From Tetraselmis striata (Eukaryota > Chlorophyta > Chlorodendrophyceae > Chlorodendrales > Chlorodendraceae), in the NCBI GenBank assembly GCA_006384855.1, contig VCJN01003296.1:114906-178905 (forward strand): a stretch of DNA of 64,000 nt, given 5' to 3'. Below the pieces are notes generated by a model that searched no databases, had not been told where the DNA came from, and saw only the letters and a program-made list of their open reading frames with translations. The position numbers and the translations under genes were made by a program. Positions 54,871-64,000 of this stretch are shown piece by piece; the stretch's first letter is position 1; each line of letters opens with the position of its first letter.

Positions 54871-56846
54871 TCAGTTTTTGCACCCCCCTTGGGGGGTGCA
54901 AAAACCGAGTTAAGGGGGGCACATTTTCGAGTCCGTAAATGTCCCCATTTTGACTCGATATTTGCCCTTTTTCCCGGGGCGCCGCAGCATCCGCCTGGAA
55001 CCTCCGCCGAAGTCGTAGTATATGCCGTCGGGCTCCAGGATGATCACTCGGTTCTTGGGAATAAGTACGAATGGAGGGGTATTGCAATTCGGGCAGATTG
55101 CGACGCCATGCTCGTCTGCGCATATGGAACATTATCATATGATGTTCAGCGGAACGTACGTCGATACTGATATGCATATGATAATGTGACGCGCGCGCGC
55201 GGAGTAATGCCTATGTGAGCAACAAACACCAGGGGGGGGGGGGGGAGCGCACCACTCTCGTGCAGTTTCCAACGGCCATCTTGTGTTGAGTAGCTATACT
55301 CCTCGTCGAACAACGCCACCTCGCACGGTGGCGGGTAGACATGTTGCCCACAACTGCGACACCAATGTCTCTCGAATCGAGAAATCAATGTCAGGATTGA
55401 AGCCCAACGCCTTCAACGAGGCCACCTCCGTCTTTGGAAACCTCGCGTTGCCCAACGCAGCGTGCGAAATATGCAGTATCTCCTCATATGCCGCGGTAGG
55501 CAGCTCGTAGTCTGCCTTGACGCCAAGCAGGTCGACGAGCACAACCCTGATGCTCGAACGCTTCGGGGGCTTACCCAACAACTCGTGGGAGAAGCAGTCC
55601 GGCAGATCTTCGTAGTGCTTGTCATCCTCGGTACCATGCTCAAGTTCGCCGCCACTCCCCTTAGAAGGGCACACAACAACGCCACAGTTAGCAACACGTA
55701 GACGGGATAGAGTTATGTCCAAGTGCACAGTGAAGGCGCGCGAGGCGAGAAGCAGAAAGTGTGTAATAATATATGACTACCCTCTTTGGCACCGCCTTCA
55801 ATACTTTCTTGAAGGCACGGTTCCCGTCCCTCCCCCTCATGTCCCTCCTCCTCTCCCCCCGTCTCGTCCTCGTCGCTGCCGTTGAGGCTGGAGAGAAATC
55901 CAGTAGGTTCGCGTTCTTCGTCGTCGCCCTCCCAAAGGCATCGTCATCAGCAATAGCCATACCCCGCTCCGCCTTCTCCTCATCACTACCGTCCGCCCGG
56001 CCCTTCGTTAAAGGACTGCCAACCGGGCTCTGGGCCATCCCCCCGTCGCTGCTAGCCGTATCGTCGACGTCTATATCACCGCCAGACCCGTCCGTGGTAC
56101 TGTCTAGTTTCTGGAAACACCGACGAACTACTAGGTCGCGCACAGTTGACAGTTGCATCTCGCGCGTACTGTAACAGAGCGGACGGCACATCACATGGTT
56201 ACCTATTGGTGAAGAGGTGTGCTGGGTAGGAGGCGACAAATTTATGTGGGACGCAACTATAAGCATGCGTGTGTGGAATACAGTCTCAGTGAGAAAGCAG
56301 TCGGGCATTACTTGCCGTCGTGGTGTTGCACCCTAACCTTGTTGCCATGGAGCATGGCTGTGACGACAACCTTGGAGTGATGAGACGACAAGAACCGCAC
56401 ACCGACCCATTGTCCCACATTATTTCGTTAGTCGGGAGCGTTCCGCTGTTATTCGCGCGTGCGGCGTCGACGCGAACGTCGGGTAGCTGGTGCGGCGGGG
56501 TGGTGAGGGGGGGGGGGGGGGGGGGGGCAGTCGGTTTGGGCGAAGACGGGGCAGGCACTACGGGTTGCGATGCGGTGGCGTTCTTCAACTGAAGTGAGGG
56601 GGGGCATTATGGCGAGCGTTGGTTAAGATTGCCATGGCGAGCTGGAATCCACACACTCGCACGCGCACTCACCGACAATAAGCGGGCTTGATCCACCGAG
56701 CATGCGTCGTTGGCTGGGAGTCTGAGGTGTTGTACCTTGAAGTGGCGGCTATTCCCGGCGAGGCGACTTTTGCACACACGACACATGACCGTAAGGTGGC
56801 CGCTCGGACCATACCGCATACATCGAAGACGCTCTTCTTTCCGCAT
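54871..56846 (-). CDS. Multi-exon zinc-finger gene (transposon-like), one frameshift
   Basis: Exons (minus): 56,846-56,673, 56,588-56,338, 56,168-55,781, 55,659-about 55,253, then about 55,055-54,871. The first four junctions are GT-AG and in phase. The N-terminus holds a BED/C2H2 finger (CRVCKSRLAGNSRHFKVQH). The second exon is Pro-rich, encoded partly by a C tract (about 56,508-56,527). The third has an acidic Ser stretch and ends LKAVPKR. The fourth reads YEDLPDCFSHELLG...RVVLVDLLGVKADYELP, then after a one-base shift near 55,380 RHWCRSCGQHVYPPPCEVAL and DGRWKLHESG. The last part (VIILEPDGIYYDFGGG, YRVKMGTFTDSKMCPP) meets TAA (54,910) and then TGA (54,871). A BED finger points to a hAT-like or related transposon protein; no DDE or dimerisation motif was recognised. 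Confidence 0.5.
54874..54905. repeat. Perfect 15-bp inverted repeat
   Basis: GTTTTTGCACCCCCC, two bases, then its exact complement GGGGGGTGCAAAAAC. A stable hairpin is possible in DNA or RNA. It spans the last codons of the overlapping reading frame. Confidence 0.95.
55129..55187. repeat. 13-bp inverted repeat in an intron
   Basis: ACATTATCATATG (55,129-55,141) faces CATATGATAATGT (55,175-55,187), 33 bp apart, followed by a GC dinucleotide run. It lies in the intron between the last two coding parts of the zinc-finger gene. Confidence 0.85.
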
Positions 56847-57289
56847 GATCTCGCTTTGCCGCGAGGCATCGCGACGAGGTTGCGCTCGTGGGGGCGGCTG
56901 TGAGGTAGCGAGTGGTTAGATTATGGGCGAGAGCGGCGGATGATAAGCAGGTCACACGAGGGATGATAAGGTAGTCGCTCCGCCGCCGCGTAGTGCGCGT
57001 CAGCTTCGTCAATCCCACGGCCGCGCGGTTGCGCGCCATGGCGAAGTACGCGTGCGTGGGCCGGCGGGAGGTGCATCACGTACCGTTTGACGGACCGGTA
57101 CTACTATGGCGTCTAGACCTCGGCGCATGTATTATTGGTGGCATACATAGCTAAGCGCGGATGAGCGCGGATAAGGTCACGTTAAGCGGGAGTAGTAAAA
57201 AAAAAGGGTATACGAAATACGGTACTAGTACATTAAAAATGAGTACGAATACAGTAGAAGTACCGTATTAAGCGCGTATACGCACCCCC
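56847..57289. other. 5' flank of the zinc-finger gene
   Basis: Coding may extend a little above 56,846 because the frame is open, but no clear start was chosen. The rest shows no gene. A run of nine A is at about 57,198-57,206. Confidence 0.4.
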
Positions 57290-57790
57290 CATTTCGACGA
57301 GTGGAAGAATTTCGAGATTTTTCAGATTGCGATTGGGCGCCATGGAAAAATATAGCCAAGATCAGGTTATGGGGATTCAAATCATTCAAACGGGGATAGG
57401 TCATGGCAACTGAGGCATCTATCTAGCATTATCGGACAAATTGCATCTATTTCGGAATTACGGAAATCTCCGGGTTCGGCAAAAAAGGGATTGCAGGGAT
57501 TGAGGTTATTTAGGCGTTGGCTTTATCGGGAGAAAATGTCAAAAGAAATACCGGCACGCACCTTGTCACCGGCACCTACAGCGGAGGGCACTCAACTTGG
57601 AATTAATACTATTAGCCGCGGGCTGCGGAGGTTCTAGGATGTAAGTGCAAAGTTCATATGGACCGGAAAATAATGGTCAGAGAGCATGCCGAAAGGGGAA
57701 GCCCGGATGCCATAAGGCACCGCTGCAGGGCGGGAACATGGATCGCAAAGTACAATGACCACGACATGCCGTGGGACTTCATATCGCATA
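57290..57790. repeat. Diverged 500-bp direct repeat, copy 1
   Basis: It shares long blocks with 58,560-59,060 in the same orientation: AATATAGCCAAGATCAGGTT, CATTATCGGACAAATTG, ATTTCGGAATTACGGAAATC, AATGGTCAGAGAGCATG and ACAATGACCACGACATG. No open frame is conserved. The two copies bracket about 770 bp. Confidence 0.9.
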
Positions 57791-58559
57791 TGATATGAAG
57801 CACGCACGTGCACTGTAACATTTGCCTAAATAAGAGACAAGTGGCGTAACAACGACCACAAATCACATCGTCACACTGCATACACGCCGTGGTAGGTAAA
57901 ACTTCGCCAGGCCAAATATATCCATGTATTTAGAGGCAACATGCGATGGGAGCTGTCGCGAGCAGCGCTCGGAACGTTGCGCATGAATAGGCACCGGGAC
58001 GAGAGGAGTAGACAGTGGGTCGAAAGGGCTATGCATAGCCACACACGTCTGCACATCTAGTGGGGCGCAAGGTAGACTTAACATATGTGCAACGCCACAC
58101 CAAGCTCTAGCTCCACCTTGCTACCACGGCAAGCTACGCCACACCCCCTTTGTGTCCCCCCCCCCACCCACCCACCCTACATGATCGTCGTACCTGCCCG
58201 CATCCAACCCGAGATAACATATCCTCTCGCGGACGTCCGCCACCGCCGACTAACGCAGCCAAACCATGCGGAGGCACGACATTTGCTCCTGGTCAAAAAA
58301 ACAAGGAAGATCAATGTGTATTTCAGCAAAGTCATCAGCAATGGAAAATCAGCCAGATAACAACATCATGCTCTAGGGGTTGTAGCAATGGCCTAGGCGG
58401 GCACTCCAAGGGTATGATGACCCTAGGAAGGGTACCACACCACCCCAACAAGTTGGGAGACAAAAGTTCGGCATTTAAAATAAATGCAGAACCCCCCCCC
58501 CCCCCCCCCCCTTTCACCTTTCCCGACAAAGACGGGAACCTCGTGGATGAGCACCGCTA
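57791..58559. other. Segment between the paired 500-bp repeats
   Basis: Short open frames occur, one ending in TAG at 58,558 after a C tract (58,491-58,511) that gives a Pro run. No conserved motif was seen. If the flanking repeats are LTRs, this would be a deleted internal region, but no gag, pol, primer site or polypurine tract was found. Confidence 0.45.
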
Positions 58560-59060
58560 GATGCGGATAAGAATAACTCCGGGATTTATCAGACTGCGTT
58601 GGGGCGCCGTAGAAAAGTATAGCCAAGATCAGGTTATGGGGATTCAGATCATTTAAACGGGAATAAATCATATACATGGCAGCTGAGGCATCTACCCAGC
58701 ATTATCGGACAAATTGAATTTATTTCGGAATTACGGAAATCTTCGGGTTCGGCAAAAATGGATTCCACGAGGTTATTTAGACATTGGCTCCATCGGGTGA
58801 AAATTGTCTGGACCCGCACACACCTTGTCACCGGACAGCGGAGGGCACCCAACCTGGAATTAATACTATAAGCGCCGTGAGCTGCGGAGGTTACAAGATG
58901 TTAGTGCAATGATGCCGGGCATCATATGGTCCGGAAATAATGGTCAGAGAGCATGGCGAAAGGGGTAAGCGCCCGGATTACAAAAGGGACCGCCGCAGGG
59001 CGGGAACAAGGATCGCAAAGGACAATGACCACGACATGCGAGACTTCATATCCCATATCA
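58560..59060. repeat. Diverged 500-bp direct repeat, copy 2
   Basis: See 57,290-57,790. Copy 2 differs by many substitutions and small indels, so the duplication is old. Its end leads into a family of short CATATGAGACTTCATATCCC repeats. Confidence 0.9.
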
Positions 59061-59440
59061 GACTTCAACATAGATAGCCAACAGACAGCCACGAGAGGCT
59101 GCTGGGTCGGGTTTTAGTGGGGTTTCGGGCCGTCGATTGTCACGAGAGCCTGACGTTGGCAAACCCGACTCGCGACGGCCGCAACTGGGAACGCCCGCAG
59201 CAACGGCACAAACTGCTAGGCGTTGCGCGCCCAATTTATTGGCGCGCCCTCCTGCCGGACATGCCCTAAAGTATTGAAAAGGAGTTTATGGATCCCCTCA
59301 TATGAGACTTCATATCCCATGACAGACTTTACCATAGATATCCCCTCATATCCCCATATGAGACTTCATATCCAATATCAGATAGAGCGACTATTCCCAT
59401 ATGAGACTTCATATCCCATATCACCGCCACGCTTCGCAGC
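59061..59440. repeat. Dispersed short repeats around CATATGAGACTTCATATCCC
   Basis: The motif CATATGAGACTTCATATCC occurs at about 59,299, 59,356 and 59,398, with shorter GAGACTTCATATCCCATATC versions near 59,039. The spacing is irregular. No gene was found here. Confidence 0.85.
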
Positions 59441-60965
59441 CGAGAGGAAACACATGCCCCTCAGTAATGAATCTTATTACTGTTCGTCCTAATTTATCCT
59501 AGCTAGATCCGACCCTTTTGTCCTGGTAGGCGGGCAGTCGTAGCCTACCCGAGACGTAACCTAGGGCCTAGAGAATGCGATTATTTTACGGCTCTTATGG
59601 TCAAGAGTCCAATCTGTACGTTTTCGACGGCTTCCAACCCGGTCCCTCTCTCCGGATTCCAAGCCGTCGAGGGGCCCGCCAGGGTTGCGTCCTCGGCCTC
59701 ATCCTGTTCGCCGCTGTCGCTGCCCGAGTGTATGCTCGCACCGGCGCGGCTGCCCCCAGTCACTCAGTGTCGGCGGCTTTCTCAAACGACGTCAACCTGG
59801 TCGGCACTGGTGATGGACTTGCGCTTGCTACGTGGGTGGCCCCGTCCGCTTTTGCCGCCGTTGGGTAAGCGTCACCATTCGCAAACGACATGCGTATTGT
59901 CAGCTTGGCTCTTCGTCCCCGTTCGGCGCCCTTCCTTTTGGGCATTTTTTGCATGGTGTTGCAGTCTCCTCGTCCGGAATCAAGGTGCTTGGTGCCCCTG
60001 TGGGCTCGGCCACTTTCGCCCGGGAACTGTTGGACAAAACGGTCGAAAGATTTCACCAATTCGGCTCCCGGCTTATCGGTTTGGCCGACCACTTCCACTC
60101 CCACACTGCTACTCGTTTGCTGCAATTTTGCGGCCGTCGTTTTGGCCACCATCCCCGCTCCACGCCTCGGGGCTTAGGTCGATCCGAGGGGTATGGCGAC
60201 ACTATTACGTCTTTCCCCGAAGATGCAGACGCCGCCGCATTTTCAACGCTTGCCGGCATGTGGGGTGTTAGCCCCGACCTCTTGAATACGCCCTCCATGC
60301 GCACGCAACTGTCCCTCCCGGTCCAATTTGGGGGCCTCGGCATCGGCGATAATGTGGTTATAGCAGATGCCTCCCACATCGGCGCTGCCGCCCTCGTGGT
60401 TGGCCAAGCCGTTGCTTTCCTCCGTGCTCAACACGCCACCCTGAGCGACGCCGGGGCGTTATTTTCCGACCCGTCCGGCGTATCCACCAGCCCTCATAGC
60501 CTCTACCTTGTTGGGGCGTCCTCGATCCATCAGGCTTTGGCCACCCCAACGTTGGAGCCCGATGCCGGCGCCAACGCGTGGGCGCCGATGTAGGCTGTCG
60601 AGCTTCGCGCCGCTCATACCCGTGTCGTTGACGAGTGTGGAGACGCGGTGCTCGAGGATCTAGCGGGGCCGTTGGCCTTTGCCCTAAAGTTGCTCCCCTC
60701 CAAGCGCTCCCACGTTGCCCGTGCCGGCTGCTCGGCCGCTGGGGCTGAGCCGGCGTCTGCAATGCGCTCGGCGGCCGACCTCCAGGCTATCCCGCATTAC
60801 TCGGACTTCCCCTTGCACTCCATGCGGAAAGTACAGGAAACCCTGAGCCACCGCATTCACACGGTCCGTTTCGCAAAGCTTGCTGCGCGTATGCCTACAA
60901 GCGGCCCTGGCAACAACCGCTTCCGAGGCCGCCTCTTACGCGCTGCGACAGCGTTCCTGGTGACT

Positions 60966-61635
60966 GATCCTCCAAGTGAGGGTCGCCTTGGTGAGGTCAG
61001 TGAGCGTTCCCCTGAGTACTGCGATTCCATGTTCCGCGTTGCCGCTTGCCGCCCATTTGGCCTTCCGGCGGCCCCTGTCCTCTCCCTTGGCGAGCCATGC
61101 TCTCGTGCTTTTTGCTCCTTCTCGGTACAAAGTATGCTGGCCCGTTTTAAGGATGCTGGCGTGGATTTCACTCCTTCAACTTGGGCGGTCGCATACGCTG
61201 ATCACGTGGCACGTTGCTCTGGGGGCGACTCCAATCACGCCGCACACGAGTGGGCGGCACATGGCCTTTCCGACATTTGCCACGACGTGAAGTCCGCGCT
61301 AGTCCTCCAAGTGAGGGTCGCCTTGGTGAAGTCCGTGAGCGTTCCCCTGAGTACTACGATTCCATGTTCCGCGTTGCCGCTTGCCGCCCATTTGGCCTTC
61401 CGGCGGCCCCTGTCCTCTCCCTTGGCGAGCCATGCTCTTGTGCTTTTTGCTCCTTCTCGGTACAAAGTATGCTGGCCCGTTTTGAGGATGCTGGCGTGGA
61501 TTTCACTCCTTCAACTTGGGCGGTCGCATACGATGATCACGTGGCACGTTGCTCTGGGGGCGACTCCAATCACGCCGCACACGAGTGGGCGGCACATGGC
61601 CTTTCCGACATTTGCCACGACGTAAAGTCCGCGCT
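60966..61635. repeat. 335-bp tandem duplication in LINE-2
   Basis: The segment up to GAAGTCCGCGCT (61,300) is repeated immediately up to 61,635 with about half a dozen substitutions. Because 335 is not a multiple of three it shifts the reading frame. Confidence 0.95.
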
Positions 61636-61651
61636 TGGCGTGGGTGTCCAG

Positions 61652-61909
61652 ATCCTCACGGACCCGTCGGTGCTTGTTTCTCTTCCGAAGGGCAGCGACG
61701 GCCGGCCGGCCGATGTTGGGCTTTTTGGGTATGGCGGTATCCGCGGGAACACGGTTGCTGTCGATACCACCATTGCCCCTATCCTCACGGACCCGTCTGT
61801 GCTTGTTTCTCTTCCGAAGGGCAGCGACGGCCGGCCGGCCGATGTTGGGCTTTTTGGGTATGGCGGTATCCGCGGGAACACGGTTGCTGTCGATACCACC
61901 ATTGCCCCT
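61652..61909. repeat. 129-bp in-frame tandem duplication in LINE-2
   Basis: ATCCTCACGGACCCGTC starts at 61,652 and again at 61,781, with the third phase boundary at 61,910. The 43-codon unit containing GRPADVGLFGYGG is present twice almost without change, so the duplication is recent. Confidence 0.95.
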
Positions 61910-62317
61910 ATCCTCGGCGTGTCAAGCTCGGATCCAACGACTGCTTTGCGGGCTGCAGAGCGCCACAAAATCCAGAAGTATGACGAGGGTGTCCGAAACG
62001 CCGCCGGCATGCTTCGCTTTGTTCCTTTCGCCGTTTCCGAGTTTGGCTCCCTGGCCCCGCACGCCGAGGCTTTCTTGGTGGAGCTCGCGAAAGCTAGCCA
62101 CACACACACTGGCCAAAAAATCGGCCAGCTCTTGTCTGCGTGGCGCCGCCGTTTCTCCTTGCTCATCAACATGGCACATGCAGACAACGTTCTTGGCAGG
62201 GTCGCGGCCGCGCGTGCGGCACGTGATGGTGCTCCTGCGCCTACGTCGCGTCGGTCGTCGGCATGTGTTGCTATGACCCGCCGGGTCATTGGCTGCAAGC
62301 GTCCTCGCCGCGGCTGA

Positions 62318-64000
62318 TAGCCTACCATGGGGCGGGTGTCCCTTTGGTTCCTGGCAGCTAAGCGACTTCGTGGTTCCCTAGGCTCCTTCTTGGTTCTTGG
62401 CTCCCTGTCCTCCTGCTCGACCTTGGGTTCAGGCTTATGTCTCTATTTTGCTGGCAACCTTTCAAAGTTGCTGTTAGTTCTGTTTGTAGTGCGCATTTGT
62501 GAAAGCCCTAATGTGATATACATTACTTTACGGCTGGGCCAGAAAGTACTAAATATAGGATTTTCCCAGAATATAAACACACATCAATGGGCAGATGCTG
62601 ACTAAGGAGTACAGGGTATCATTATAAATATTGATCAGCCAGCGCGAATGGAAGCGTTCGTGGGTCGTTCCGTCATGTGAGGATTACACTATGCCGCCTT
62701 AATAGCGACTATCCCTCGGGGTGTCGAAACAATGCCGCGGGGCCCTTAACATCGGAAACCTGACATGCGCAAGGGTCCATACTTTACCGCCGGGGGTCCA
62801 TAAAGATACCGCGGGGGCCTCAAACTTCACCGCGGGGGTCCAATCAATACCGCGACTAGTCCAAACAACACCGCGACCAGTCCAATCATTAGCGCGCACA
62901 CAGCCAGACCTCCAGCGACTCCGCCTGCTCTCCAGGGCGGGCACAGTGACCTCAGTCACACCCTCGGCAGGGCGGGGGAACACTCCCGGATGTAGGAGGG
63001 CCGGCGGCGGCGGCAGTGATGGTGCGCGGCGGTGACTCGGCGAGCCGCGGCGGTCGGGTAGTCGGCCGGGTCGGAATGACGGGATGGGCGACGATATGTG
63101 ACGAAGGTTGCCGCCGCATCGAGCAGGGACGCTACCCAAAAGACTGCCACCATGACAAGGGGGGGAACTCTACAACGTACGACGGGCGCCGCCGGTGGTG
63201 CTAAGGCCAGTTTGGAGGGGTCAGGAGGAAGGCGAAGAAGGTGGGGTATATATGGATGTTTGCCCAACAAATCAACGCGACGAGCCGACGAATAATAGCT
63301 GCGGGCAGCAATCCTAAAGCTCGGCATACCGCCGCATTAGCGGCATGTCTACACGCGCGCCGCATATTCACGTAGACTAGTCCAAGATCATTATAACTCA
63401 TAGAGCCGGACAGAGAAGCAGACGACGTTCGCTCGCGAAGGCAACATATCCAGCTGCTAGTATGATTGTCGCGAGAATAGCATACATGCATATGTTGCTG
63501 CCACACATATATACTGAAACATACTCGTATAGACGAATGTTGAAGGATATGTGTATGGAGGTCGTAAATTCACATAGTTTATGATGAGAGTATGTTCCAT
63601 GATTATATTGGCTATCAAAGTCGCAGTGTGCAAACTTCAAATGTGAAATATAAAGCAATACCGTCTTTTGTCTTTAGCACGGCACATATGCTATCCATCC
63701 ATGTTTTTATGCGTAAATGATATGATTTTGAAGTGACTGAGATGTAGATCATATCATGACAATGCAAGCCGATAACAAACGTGTCCAGTGCTGCTTGACA
63801 GTGAAGGACGATAATGCAATATGCTCTATGGTGGTTGCCAAGCTGGTCTCGGAAACAGAAAACAACTTGAAAACTACTATGATGTCGAGACTTCACTGCA
63901 TCTGAAACATATTTGACAAACATCGCAGCATATGTGTACGGTAACATATGCATTGCAAACGTGTACGATTCAACATGGATGATTTTTGAAGTATGTGGAA
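62318..64000. other. LINE-2 3' flank and unassigned sequence
   Basis: Apart from the 21-bp repeat no gene was recognised. A minus-strand frame at 63,139-62,699 is open over the repeat but has no family resemblance. The last 500 bp are AT-richer with ATG/CAT-rich simple sequence. Confidence 0.5.
62720..62900. repeat. 21-bp tandem repeat
   Basis: Successive 21-bp units of the type GGTCCA.....TACCGCGGG (for example near 62,795, 62,816, 62,837 and 62,858), degenerate at the edges. On the minus strand they read as heptads such as VWTSRGI and DWTPAVK inside a 146-codon open frame (63,139-62,699). Confidence 0.8.

Larger units (their letters stand above)
59581..62317 (+). pseudogene. LINE-2: non-LTR retrotransposon RT with nuclease-like C-terminus
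   Basis: RT start RRGARQGCVLGLILFAAVA (about 59,672) and catalytic FSNDVNLVG (expected xADD; altered). A one-base shift near 59,870 leads to VTIRKRHAYC, then GIKVLGAPVGSATFARELLD and LPVQFGGLGIGDNVVIADA. The same frame crosses TAG at 60,591-60,593 into AVELRAAHTRVVDECGDAVL and ADLQAIPHYSDFPLHSM. A 335-bp tandem duplication at 60,966-61,635 breaks the frame. The end has GRPADVGLFGYGGIRGNTVA and VDTTIAP, a pattern like the restriction-like nuclease found at the end of some algal RT elements, and ends in TGA at 62,317. It is not active in this form. Confidence 0.75.

Noticed and set aside
57290-59060. Confident call of an LTR retrotransposon
   Set aside because: No terminal TG/CA, target duplication, primer-binding site, polypurine tract or internal gene could be seen, so only a repeat pair is reported.

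Overview
This is eukaryotic nuclear DNA, most likely from a green alga. The two clearest host genes are a plastid-type 4-alpha-glucanotransferase (DPE1/MalQ) with a transit-peptide-like N-terminus and a plant-type six-helix MscS-like channel (MSL). Both have many GT-AG introns, often with GTGCG or GTGAG donors. The rest is repeat-rich: long C/G homopolymers, minisatellites, satellites and remnants of at least six mobile-element families.

Layout. 1-5,450: no recognisable gene. 5,451-10,540 (-): MSL channel gene with an EF hand. 11,276-14,000 (-): broken non-LTR retrotransposon (LINE-1) with a PD-(D/E)XK-like C-terminus. 14,000-17,290 (-): Copia element with its 3' LTR. 18,694-20,180 (+): frameshifted zinc-finger/Tudor-like gene running into a 30-bp minisatellite (20,193-21,494). 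22,440-23,192 (-): protein with a PiggyBac-like cysteine cluster. 24,091-25,245: tandem array of nested inverted repeats. 25,646-26,229 (+): small basic gene. 26,950-31,252 (-): second Copia element, interrupted by other DNA. 35,189-38,382 (-): DPE1. 39,044-42,097 (-): DIRS/Ngaro-like retroelement with split direct repeats. 43,449-44,672 (-): two unknown ORFs. 45,586-48,996 (-): eight-exon CACTA-like transposase gene. 49,200-54,602: tandem and dispersed copies of another element gene, with a satellite and a second copy of the 30-bp minisatellite. 54,871-56,846 (-): multi-exon zinc-finger gene. 57,290-59,060: pair of diverged 500-bp repeats. 59,581-62,317 (+): second non-LTR element (LINE-2) with two internal tandem duplications.

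Main observation. Several frames that otherwise stay open are interrupted only by TAA or TAG, at positions where glutamine is acceptable, and in one case TAG replaces a CAG present in two paralogous copies. The well-defined ends (DPE1, MSL, both LINEs, Copia, CACTA-like gene and others) are all TGA. This pattern is what a nuclear code with TAA/TAG = Gln and TGA as the only stop would give, as known in some ulvophycean green algae. Ordinary nonsense decay of transposons is the competing explanation, and the two host genes contain no TAA/TAG in frame, so the case is open but testable.
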